This document shows, piece after piece, positions 1 to 6,511 of a stretch of 27,648 nucleotides of DNA. The translations under genes and the position numbers were made by a program. Each line of letters opens with the position of its first letter. The stretch's first letter is position 1. The notes under the pieces were generated by a model. That model saw nothing but the letters and a program-made list of their open reading frames with translations. It was not told the origin of the DNA and did no database searches. Source of the DNA: CALGTL01 sp963579135 (lineage in GTDB: Bacteria > Chloroflexota > Dehalococcoidia > Lucifugimonadales > Australimonadaceae); the NCBI GenBank assembly GCA_963579135.1, contig CAUZFB010000027.1, forward strand, positions 1 to 27,648. The letters are read 5' to 3'.

Positions 1-901
1 CACCGCGCTGGACATCGACGACAACTATCGGAATCTCGGCCATCCAGCCCAGGCCGATGCCTTCCTGCATCAGCGTGAAGCCGGGGCCGGAGGTGGCGGT
101 CATGGCCTTCTTGCCGGCGAACCCGGCACCAAGGATACCGGTGATGGATTCAATCTCGGAGCTTGCTTGGATGGCGACTTTGCCCTCACCAACCAGGTTC
201 TTTTGCATATAAATAAGAATCGGTGTGGCGGGTGAGATGGGGTAGCCGATGTAGGTTTCAATGCCGGCGTGCATCGCGCCGAGGGCAACTGCCTCGTTGC
301 CCTTGATGAAGGATTGCGGGTAGTCGGGCTGCTCGGGAGCACCTAGGTCAGCGACGATATTTTCGTCGCTGAGGTGGCTGAGGCCTAGATCCAACGCTTT
401 ATGGTTCGCCGCGACCACCCCTTCACGGGCGGCGAAGCGGACGCTGATGAAGTCCTTGAAGAACTGCAAGGGCATGTTAATCAGTTTGGAGAGGCCGCCC
501 ATGACGACCATGTTCGCCGCGCGAGCTTCACCAGTCTCTTTGGCTAATGAATCGAACGGGACGACGATGCAACGGTGGTTGCTGTCGGAAGGGTCAGGGG
601 TTACGGCGGGATCCAGGAGAATAACGCCGCCGTCTCTAACGTCTGGGCGATGTTCCTGATAGGCGTAATCGTTGAACGCGACCAAGATATCTACAGCGTC
701 TCCAGGGCTGGAAATAGGAGTACGCGAGACTCGAGCTTGAGTCCAAGTTGGTCCGCCCAGAATCTGGGAGGGGAAGGTTGCAAAGGTCAGGGCATGGTAC
801 CCAACCCCAGTTGCCGCACGGGCTAGCATTTCGGCTGCCGTGACGACCCCTTGACCGCCTTCCCCGGCGAACCGGACGACAATCTCACTTCGGCCGGCCA
901 T
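1..901 (-). CDS. korA: 2-oxoacid:ferredoxin oxidoreductase, alpha subunit with fused gamma domain (KorA type), 3'-truncated by window
   Basis: About 300 codons of an uninterrupted frame run off the left edge. The ATG at 901-899 has GGAGG (911-915) nine bases upstream. Residues 1 to about 190 form the gamma domain (early FAGEGGQGVVTAAEMLA, then FPSQILGGPTWTQARV). The alpha domain follows, with GNEAVALGAMHAG, GYPISPATPI and TATSGPGFTLMQEG. This gamma-alpha fusion is the layout of KorA, which with a TPP-binding beta chain converts 2-oxoglutarate plus CoA to succinyl-CoA with ferredoxin as electron carrier. The beta-subunit gene would be expected just downstream, outside the window. Divergence from citrate synthase supports a TCA-cycle role. 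Substrate cannot be fixed from this half; pyruvate or another 2-oxoacid is possible. Family is certain, 2-oxoglutarate specificity less so. Confidence 0.9.
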   Translation of the reverse strand, partial: MAGRSEIVVRFAGEGGQGVVTAAEMLARAATGVGYHALTFATFPSQILGGPTWTQARVSRTPISSPGDAVDILVAFNDYAYQEHRPDVRDGGVILLDPAVTPDPSDSNHRCIVVPFDSLAKETGEARAANMVVMGGLSKLINMPLQFFKDFISVRFAAREGVVAANHKALDLGLSHLSDENIVADLGAPEQPDYPQSFIKGNEAVALGAMHAGIETYIGYPISPATPILIYMQKNLVGEGKVAIQASSEIESITGILGAGFAGKKAMTATSGPGFTLMQEGIGLGWMAEIPIVVVDVQRG

Positions 902-1501
902 TGCCTGGTTCCTCCACGTAGGTAAACGGGTTCGTTGGGGTGGCTGTAAAGCCTGTGCCAAATGCGTTTGGTGTCCTGTTCACAGCCCCGTAAGCCTACG
1001 CGTCTGTAGAGGCGGGTGTCAAACCTTTTTGCCAGCACATTGGAGGCCTAGGAGACTGTGCATCGGAGGGACAAGGGATGGTAGGCGCGACCGATTCAGC
1101 GATAGCTCGGCAGCGGGGTGGAATAGCGATCTCGTCGTCAGGCGCGCGGCAGGGGGCGATCAGTGACGGTTGGCGGGATGCTCATCGGGGGGGTGGGTCA
1201 AGGGCATTGCGACAACCCCCTCTTGCCTCAGTGTCAGAGGCGAATCAGGAGCGATGTACGCTCGTTGACATGCAATTTCTGCCGGTGCTACCCTGCTTTG
1301 GCTTTGCCTCGGCATCTCACGATTTTGTGGGTACCGCCGGAGGGATCAAAGACATCTGGCGCGGATGTCGCCACACTCGTCCACATATACGAGCACGACC
1401 ACAATTCGTTTGCGTTGGCTTGTCGTGTGGGCGATTAGTCGTGGAAGCAGGTATGCGGGGTCGTCTCGCATCAGCTTGCACGGCTTTCCGGAGGGGGTTG
1501 C
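902..1501. other. Divergent intergenic region between korA and citrate synthase
   Basis: This 600-base stretch lies between two divergent genes and should carry promoters for both. An ORF at 1078-1509 (+) spans much of it, but it overlaps the citrate synthase start, has no recognisable domain and is rich in Arg and Gly like random GC-rich translation, so I do not call it. The ribosome binding site of korA (911-915) and a candidate promoter for citrate synthase near 1265-1294 are the only elements I can support. No tRNA, riboswitch or repeat was recognised. Confidence 0.5.
1265..1294 (+). promoter_or_regulatory. Candidate sigma70-type promoter for citrate synthase
   Basis: A perfect TTGACA (1265-1270) is followed after 18 bases by TACCCT (1289-1294), which fits the TAnnnT pattern of a -10 box. 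It would give a leader of roughly 200 bases before the ATG at 1502. The long leader is unusual and a nearer promoter may exist, so confidence is modest. Confidence 0.35.
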
Positions 1502-2635
1502 ATGGCTGAGGTTGAGCTGAAGCGGGGACTGCGGGATGTCTTTTTTGACAACACCGAGTCGAGCAATGTAATCGGTGACATCGGTCGCCTGATTTACCGT
1601 GGGTACGACATCCACGATCTGGCGGAGAAATCTACCTTCGAAGAGACTGTCTATCTAATGATGCATGGGCAACTGCCCAAGCAGGCTGAGCTCGACACCT
1701 TCGACAGCGCCCTTCGCACGAGCCGGGCGATCCCCCAAGAAGTCATTGATATTATCACCAGCATCCAAAAGGGTCACCCGATGGATGTGCTGAGAACGGC
1801 GCTCTCCGCGCTCGCCTCTTTCGAGCCTGAAGTAGCCGACGTTTCTCACGAAGCGACCCTGCGCAAGGGCATCAAGCTTGCCGCGCAGGCGCCGACCATC
1901 GTGGCAGCGCATCACCGGATCCGCAGCGGCGATAAGCCTTTGGATCCGGATTCCTCGCTGAACCACGCCGCTAATTTCCTGTACATGCTGCTCGGTGAGA
2001 AGCCCGATGAGGACACGAGCCGTTTGATGGACAAGGACCTGATCGTCCACCTCGACCACGGTTCGAACGCATCCTCGTTCGCAGCGCGGGTGACCGCCAG
2101 CACGCTGGCCGACATTCACGGTGCGGTGGTCACGGGAGTCTCGACGCTCAAGGGCCCGCTGCATGGTGGCGCCGCAGAAGGTGTCATGAAAATGGCCCTG
2201 GAGATCGGCGACGAGGATAACGTTGAAGCGTATCTCGCCGGAAAGCGTGAGCGCCGTGAGCGCATCATGGGGTTCGGCCACGCGGTCTACCGGGCGGAAG
2301 ATCCCCGCGCCCGACACCTGCGTGAAGGCTCCCGCGACCTCGCCGAGAAGAAGGGTCAGCCCCACTGGTTCCAGATTCTGAGCAAGGTTGAGGAGCAGAT
2401 GCGCCCTTATGCGGAGCGCGGCATCTGCGTGAACGTGGACTTCTGGTCCGGTTCCGTTTACTACCTGCTCGGCATCCCCGAGGACCTGTTCATCTCGATC
2501 TTCGCGGTCGCGCGGGTACCTGGCTATGTGGTGCAGGTGCTGGAGCAGCAGGACAACAACATTCTGCTACGACCGTTACTGAACTACGTCGGCCCGACCG
2601 ACTTGGAGTACGTTCCAATCACCGAACGCGGCTAG
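1502..2635 (+). CDS. gltA: Citrate synthase
   Basis: A 377-residue protein condensing acetyl-CoA with oxaloacetate to citrate, the entry step of the TCA cycle in the cytoplasm. The catalytic triad is visible: His221 in GPLHGGAAEGV, His260 in GFGHAVYRAEDPRA and Asp313 in VNVDFWSG. The HLDHGSNASSF segment near residue 185 is also typical of the family. Length matches the short Gram-positive/archaeal-type enzymes (about 370-390 aa). The ATG is preceded by GGAGGGGG (1490-1497). A small Cys-rich gene follows 32 bases downstream and the pair ends at a terminator. A 2-methylcitrate synthase would share these motifs, but no prp genes are present, so citrate synthase is the better call. Confidence 0.95.
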   Translation: MAEVELKRGLRDVFFDNTESSNVIGDIGRLIYRGYDIHDLAEKSTFEETVYLMMHGQLPKQAELDTFDSALRTSRAIPQEVIDIITSIQKGHPMDVLRTALSALASFEPEVADVSHEATLRKGIKLAAQAPTIVAAHHRIRSGDKPLDPDSSLNHAANFLYMLLGEKPDEDTSRLMDKDLIVHLDHGSNASSFAARVTASTLADIHGAVVTGVSTLKGPLHGGAAEGVMKMALEIGDEDNVEAYLAGKRERRERIMGFGHAVYRAEDPRARHLREGSRDLAEKKGQPHWFQILSKVEEQMRPYAERGICVNVDFWSGSVYYLLGIPEDLFISIFAVARVPGYVVQVLEQQDNNILLRPLLNYVGPTDLEYVPITERG

Positions 2636-2667
2636 GCCGCTTGAACATACCGCTTGGGGAGAGGCGC

Positions 2668-2874
2668 ATGACTCAATGGATTGAGATTGCAGCGGAGTTA
2701 ATCTCTGACTGTTGCCACCGCTGGCTCATCGAGAGTCCGAGCGGTCCCACGAGCGCAGGCACCTGCCGGGATTGTGGTGAGATGAGGGAGTTTAAGAACT
2801 CTATCCAGATCACGAGTTGGGAGTCTCCGGGCAGTCAGGCGAACCGGAACCGGCGCAACAACAACCGCAACTAA
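2668..2874 (+). CDS. Small Cys-rich (putative zinc-binding) protein of unknown function
   Basis: A 68-residue ORF co-directional with citrate synthase and followed 28 bases later by a terminator, so probably co-transcribed. The ATG at 2668 is preferred over a TTG at 2641 because GGGGAGAGG (2656-2664) sits just before it. Residues 15-36 hold CCHRW, then IESPSGPTSAGTC and CRDCGEMREFKN. The pattern C15-C16-H17 ... C33-x2-C36 could bind one zinc ion. The C-terminus is a low-complexity Asn/Arg tail (NRRNNNRN), probably disordered and basic. I recall similar short proteins with a GPTSxGxCRxCG core in Chloroflexota, but the function is unknown; nucleic-acid binding is speculative. Confidence 0.75.
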   Translation: MTQWIEIAAELISDCCHRWLIESPSGPTSAGTCRDCGEMREFKNSIQITSWESPGSQANRNRRNNNRN

Positions 2875-2902
2875 GCCTTTTCTTCAAGCAAACTATTGAT
2901 TG

Positions 2903-2930
2903 ATGCCCCTCTTCCGAGGGGCATTTTGTT
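2903..2930 (+). terminator. Rho-independent terminator after citrate synthase and the small Cys-rich gene
   Basis: A perfect 9-bp stem, ATGCCCCTC (2903-2911) with GAGGGGCAT (2916-2924), closes a TTCC tetraloop and is followed by TTTTGTTT. It lies 28 bases past the stop of the small Cys-rich gene. Confidence 0.9.
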
Positions 2931-3000
2931 TACCCGAGGCTTGTTGCAGGCTCAACCGCGTGTGAGGTCGGTTTGCCGCTGGGTGGGGGATCTGAGAGAT

Positions 3001-3036
3001 GCGTTCGACTCCGCTCCGCTGCGTTCAGTATGACGG
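3001..3036. repeat. Candidate dispersed REP-like intergenic element (single copy in this window)
   Basis: GCGTTC occurs at both ends of the block GCGTTCGACTCCGCTCCGCT-GCGTTCAGTATGACGG, and the middle contains CCGCT twice. It sits in the 263-base non-coding gap before the MidA-like gene. The shape (TTCGACT-cgct-CAGTATGACG) resembles short dispersed intergenic repeats found in many bacterial genomes. No second copy was seen in this window, so the dispersed nature is inferred. Confidence 0.35.
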
Positions 3037-3193
3037 AGGTGGGCCAGGGACTAACGGGTACTCGACGCTTCGGCAATAGGCGGTTCTATTGATGGCTATT
3101 CGGGCCGAGGCGCTGTTGAGAGTATTGCGGGCGCTGAGCGACGGTTTTCGCGTGTAGGGCGGGCCCTGTCTCGCTGCTAAGCTGGATGCGATC

Positions 3194-4411
3194 ATGGAGC
3201 GATTCCTACAACTTCCGCCTACCCCCGCAGAGTCCGAGATACGACGTCGCATCGCGTCGAACGGTCCGATGACGTTCGCCGAGTTCATGGGTATCGCGTT
3301 GTACTGGCCCAGTGGTGGCTACTACACGTCTGGCGTGGCCTTCGGGCCCGATGGCGACTTCTTCACCGCCCCATTGACGCACCCGGTGTTCGGTGGGCTG
3401 ATCACCAGGCAGGTGAAGGAGATGTGGCGAGCCGCTGGCGCCCCCAAACGTTGGTGGGTGGTAGAGCCTGGCGCTGGCCTGGGTCGACTTGCGACTGATG
3501 TGGTCGGCGCCGTCGGAGACGGTGCGCTGGCCGATGCGTTGCGCTACCTGGCGGTCGACCGGTCACGTCCGCTGACGCCGATCTCAGGAGTGGCATGGGC
3601 ACAGTCGATGACTCTGCCTGTACGCGGGTTGAGAGGCGTCGTGTTGGCCAACGAACTATTCGACGCAATGCCGGTGCACCGGGTGACGGTCCTGGATGGG
3701 GCGTTACGCGAACTGTTCGTTGGCGTCGATGCCGACGGCCGCTTCGCCGACGTGCTTGGCGCTGCTACCGCTGGTATCGCTGAGCGTTTGGAGGATGTGG
3801 GCGTCGTGCTGAGCGAGGGGCATCGAGCCGAGGTTTGCCTGGAGGTCAATGACTGGATGGCAGGTGCAGGGCGTGCGATGGACGCGGGCTATCTGCTGCT
3901 GATCGACTACGGCCATGAGGCGGCTGCGTACTACGACGCGACGCATCACCGTGGGTTGCTGCGCACCTACTACAAGCACACGCTCGGGATGAATCCCTAC
4001 TCTCACGTGGGCCGACAGGATATCAGCGTGCACGTGGAGCTGACGTCGTTGCGGCGTGCGGCGGTCGCGGCGGGATTCGCGGTGGCGGGATCGACGACGC
4101 AGGCAGATTTCCTGCGCTCGTTGGGCTTTGATGCGTATCGAGCGGATATCACGTCGCGTGCGGACCTGGCAGCGCCCGTGCGAGTGGCGAATCTGCGTGC
4201 GCTGGACACGCTGGTAGACCCGGGAGGGATGGGCGCTTTCAAGGTGCTGGCGTTCGCGAAGACCTTGCCCCCAGAGGGCCTGAGCGGATTCTCTGGCGTG
4301 GTGGGTGACCTCAGCGTCACCGCACCGATAGCGACGGCCTCCCACATGCCGCTCGGCGGCGCGATGCAGGAGATCATCGCGATGCCCAGTTGGGACGATC
4401 TGTTCAAGTAA
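3194..4411 (+). CDS. MidA/NDUFAF7-like class I SAM-dependent methyltransferase (DUF185)
   Basis: A 405-residue protein of the family whose mitochondrial member NDUFAF7 methylates an arginine of a complex I subunit. The N-terminal GPMTFAEFMGIALYWPSGGYY and GDFFTAPLTHPVFGG are hallmarks. The SAM-binding loop VVEPGAGLGRLA lies near residue 94, followed by NELFDAMPVHR and LLLIDYGHEA. GRQDISVHVEL near residue 274 completes the signature. The Shine-Dalgarno sequence before the ATG is weak (CTGGA). The gene converges on the tRNA methyltransferase, with only nine bases between stops. The bacterial substrate is not established; assignment is to family only. Confidence 0.88.
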   Translation: MERFLQLPPTPAESEIRRRIASNGPMTFAEFMGIALYWPSGGYYTSGVAFGPDGDFFTAPLTHPVFGGLITRQVKEMWRAAGAPKRWWVVEPGAGLGRLATDVVGAVGDGALADALRYLAVDRSRPLTPISGVAWAQSMTLPVRGLRGVVLANELFDAMPVHRVTVLDGALRELFVGVDADGRFADVLGAATAGIAERLEDVGVVLSEGHRAEVCLEVNDWMAGAGRAMDAGYLLLIDYGHEAAAYYDATHHRGLLRTYYKHTLGMNPYSHVGRQDISVHVELTSLRRAAVAAGFAVAGSTTQADFLRSLGFDAYRADITSRADLAAPVRVANLRALDTLVDPGGMGAFKVLAFAKTLPPEGLSGFSGVVGDLSVTAPIATASHMPLGGAMQEIIAMPSWDDLFK

Positions 4412-4420
4412 GCCCTGCGC

Positions 4421-5290
4421 TTACTCTGAGTCCGAGCCTAGCTCTGGCTTGTCGGTTTCCCCCGGCGCCTCTTCGAACAACTCGCACCGGCGTGCGGTGG
4501 TGATGAACCCGGTGTGCGCGACCATGCGGTGCTCGGGACGCACGCTGACATCTGTGACGTGCCACGAGCGCTCGATCAGCTCGGCGGTCTCGACCAACCG
4601 CCAGCGAGGGTCTGCTGTCAGGGTCGCGCTGACGCGGTGTACCTGGAGAACGGTGGGCAGGTAGATCGCGAGGACACCCCCCGTGCGCAGGGAGACAGCT
4701 GCATAGTCGACAGCCTGCCATGGCTCAGCCAGGTCCAGCAGCATGCGGTCGACGTTCCGCTCGGCAAAACCTAATTCGTAGACGTCAGCCACGACGACGC
4801 TGTGGTTCGTGGACTCTGGCGTGAGCTGGCTGATGTTGGCTTGGGCCGCGTCCACGATTTCTCCGCGGACTTCGTAGGTGGTGAGCGAGCCCGTTGGGCC
4901 GATGGCGCGGAGGATGGCCGCTGCGGAGGCGCCGGTGCCGAGCCCGCTTTCTACGACGTTGGCTCCAGGGTAGAGATCAAGGCGCATGAGCAGCGAACCC
5001 AGATCCTTCGGGTAGATGACCTGACTCTGGCGAGGCAGGTCATAGATGCTCTCCTGGAACGTGGGGCGCAGAGCGGTTAGGCGGTGTCCCTTATTCGTGA
5101 CGGTGATGAACCCTTCGGTGCGCCCGAGGATGTCATCGTGGTTGATGATGCCCAGGTGGGATGAGTAGCGGTCGCCCACGCGTAGCGGTACGCGGTAGCG
5201 ACGACGACGGCGGTCGTACAGGATGACGATATCGCCGGCGGCGAAGGGGGCGCGATTACGTGCGGCTTCTGATGGGTGGGGGTTGGGCAT
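4421..5290 (-). CDS. trmI: tRNA (adenine-58-N1)-methyltransferase, TrmI family
   Basis: The frame reads leftward and gives 289 residues from the ATG at 5290-5288. The N-terminal FAAGDIVILYDRRRRRYRVP is the small OB-like domain. YPKDLGSLLMRLDLYPGANV leads into the SAM-binding motif VVESGLGTGASAAAIL. VDRMLLDLAEPWQAV carries the LDLxxPW catalytic motif typical of TrmI/Trm61. TrmI forms a homotetramer that methylates A58 in the tRNA T-loop. The acidic C-terminal tail (about 20 residues) is longer than needed. The open frame extends far upstream to 5728, but that extension is the out-of-frame shadow of the peroxiredoxin. No strong ribosome binding site precedes the ATG; a TTG two codons upstream is an alternative. 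Confidence 0.9.
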   Translation of the reverse strand: MPNPHPSEAARNRAPFAAGDIVILYDRRRRRYRVPLRVGDRYSSHLGIINHDDILGRTEGFITVTNKGHRLTALRPTFQESIYDLPRQSQVIYPKDLGSLLMRLDLYPGANVVESGLGTGASAAAILRAIGPTGSLTTYEVRGEIVDAAQANISQLTPESTNHSVVVADVYELGFAERNVDRMLLDLAEPWQAVDYAAVSLRTGGVLAIYLPTVLQVHRVSATLTADPRWRLVETAELIERSWHVTDVSVRPEHRMVAHTGFITTARRCELFEEAPGETDKPELGSDSE

Positions 5291-5301
5291 GTTCAAACAA
5301 G

Positions 5302-5332
5302 GGCGGAGCCGCTGCTGCGCAATGGCCCCGCC
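5302..5332 (-). terminator. Candidate terminator/hairpin between peroxiredoxin and trmI
   Basis: On the minus strand a 9-bp GC-rich stem (GGCGGGGCC with GGCTCCGCC, one G-U pair) encloses a 13-base loop and is followed by CTTGTTT. It lies 24 bases past the peroxiredoxin stop and just before the trmI start, so it may attenuate read-through. The loop is long and the T-run short. Confidence 0.4.
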
Positions 5333-5355
5333 GATACTACGCTTTCTAGTTGGGG

Positions 5356-5817
5356 CTATCCCTGGAGTTGGGCGAGCTCCGCAAGTGCGGACTGGGCATC
5401 GGGGAGGGTGCCTTGGTGCAGCTCCGTGTGCCGGATGATGCCTTCCTTGTCGATGATCATCAACGACCGCCGAGCGGTTCCACCTTCTTCGTTGAGAAGG
5501 TCGTAGGCCTTGAGCGTGGCGCCGTGGGGCCAGAAATCTGACAGGAGCGGGTGGGCGAGGCCACCCAGCGAGTTGGACCAATTGCGGAGTGCCGCGCGTG
5601 GATCCGAGCTGAGCCCGATGAGCTGTGCTCCCTTTTCTTCGAACTGCTTCAACGCACGGTTGAAGGTTGATGCCTGGGCCGTTCACCCACCGGTGAATGC
5701 GGCAGGAAAGGTGTGTAGCACTACCCACTTTTCGCCTTTGAACGAGCTGAGGGTGACCTCTTCGTTCTCGTTGCTCTTGAGGGTGAAATCAGGGGCAGCT
5801 TGACCGACTTCCAACAT
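5356..5817 (-). CDS. Selenocysteine-containing peroxiredoxin (in-frame TGA at codon 45)
   Basis: Read through one TGA, the frame encodes 153 residues of an AhpC/TSA-type thiol peroxidase. The ATG at 5817-5815 has GGAGGG (5825-5830) seven bases upstream. The N-terminus MLEVGQAAPDFTL is typical. The active-site motif PxxxTxxC appears as P38-AAF-T42-GG-U45, with TGA at 5685-5683 exactly where the peroxidatic Cys belongs. Similarity continues unbroken after it: TAQASTFN, then GAQLIGLSSD, HPLLSDFW and the active-site Arg region TARRSLMIIDKEG (Arg116/117). No Cys occurs anywhere, so this would be a 1-Sec enzyme. A SECIS-like hairpin (5647-5665) and selC elsewhere in the window support Sec insertion. 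It likely reduces peroxides using thioredoxin or a thiol. A nonsense mutation is the alternative, but is unlikely at precisely this codon. Confidence 0.9.
5647..5665 (-). promoter_or_regulatory. Candidate bacterial SECIS element for the peroxiredoxin UGA
   Basis: On the coding strand a perfect 7-bp stem CTTCAAC/GTTGAAG closes the five-base loop CGTGC. The loop begins 24 nucleotides after the UGA, inside the 16-37 range of the published bacterial SECIS model, and has a G at its second position as that model requires. It lies inside the coding sequence, as bacterial SECIS elements do. It would recruit SelB with Sec-tRNA. Confidence 0.75.
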
Positions 5818-5918
5818 GGCATATCCCTCCGTTGATGTTCATATGTATGTACCAACTGCGGAAGGATAGGGTAGGCATGGTGGGGCGTAAAGGGTTAGAT
5901 GACGGCGCGGGCAGGCTA

Positions 5919-6389
5919 CTACCACGTGTGGCCTGATGAGCTAATCAGGTAATTTCCTGACTTGATTGTCAGCGCTCCGAGTCGACTCTCGATCACCGTC
6001 GCCTGGGGGCTTGCTTGAGATCGTGATCGTCTGCCGTTGAACTGTCGTGATCGTCCGGCGTGGAACCGTCTGGCGGTGGCAATTGACTCGTGCCACCTAT
6101 GCACTTGGGGGTCGGTTGGGTTGTCTGCGCACAGCTTGGCGAGCTCATCGCTGACTATGACGGCCGCTGGTGGGGTTATTGTTAGATCATCGGTGACGGT
6201 GATTGACTCGCCGACGGCTACGTTGGAATCGGCTGGGGCTTGCTGCCCTGCACCCACGCCGCCGGTTTGGTCGATGATGATGTTTACGGGTGGCGTCGTC
6301 TTTTGGGCGGAGAGCGGCGCTCCGGCGGACGAGGTGGCGAGAGCCAACAGTCCTGGGAGTGCGATAGCACGTCCCAACTTCATGGGCAT
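5919..6389 (-). pseudogene. Small secreted protein of unknown function, probable frameshift at a C5 run
   Basis: The ATG at 6389 (or 6383) starts a protein with a Sec-type signal peptide: MKLGRAIALPGLLALATS, with likely cleavage after the following small residues. Next comes NIIIDQTGGVGAG and VGESITVTDDLTITPPAAV. After LAKLCADNPTDP the reading frame turns basic and unprotein-like (RRFHAGRSRQFNGRRSRSQ). Removing one C from the five-C run (plus-strand G run 6107-6111) instead gives CADNPTDPKCIGGTSQLPPP followed by an acidic DDHDSSTADDHD tail and a TGA at 5995-5993. That version has a Cys pair and an acidic repeat, so I favour an indel, real or from sequencing. No domain is recognised. It lies downstream of gcvPB on the same strand. 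Confidence 0.5.
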
Positions 6390-6429
6390 GAGGATGACGA
6401 GTCAGATCCCGGGGGCCTTTCAAAAACGC

Positions 6430-6511
6430 CTATTGGAACGTGAAGACGACGGTTACGTTGATGGACTGGCCAGCGACGACTATTTCGGCATCGCTCCCCG
6501 TACTGTAAGCG
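6430..6511 (-). pseudogene. Possible C-terminal remnant of a secreted protein
   Basis: Immediately after gcvPB a short frame reads NDAYSTGSDAEIVV, then AGQSINVTVVFTFQ and stop. The end resembles VGESITVTDDLTI in the secreted protein next door, which suggests a decayed paralogous copy. It has no start codon of its own outside gcvPB. It could equally be chance translation of the 3' untranslated region. Confidence 0.2.

Noticed and set aside
1078..1509. A 143-residue plus-strand open frame before citrate synthase
   Set aside because: It overlaps the citrate synthase start, has no domain, and looks like random translation of GC-rich intergenic DNA.
1655..2365. A 236-residue frame antisense to citrate synthase
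   Set aside because: It is a shadow of a well-supported gene and has no recognisable motif.
3091..3156. A 21-residue ORF before the MidA-like gene
   Set aside because: Too short, with only a weak purine run upstream and no similarity; probably chance.
5683..5685. TGA as a simple nonsense mutation or as general recoding in a non-standard genetic code
   Set aside because: The codon lies exactly at the peroxidatic site with a SECIS-like hairpin and selC present, and other genes such as metE end in TGA, so general recoding is excluded.
4421..5728. A 435-residue minus-strand frame covering trmI plus upstream sequence
   Set aside because: Upstream of 5290 this frame is the out-of-phase shadow of the peroxiredoxin and has no family similarity; trmI starts at 5290.
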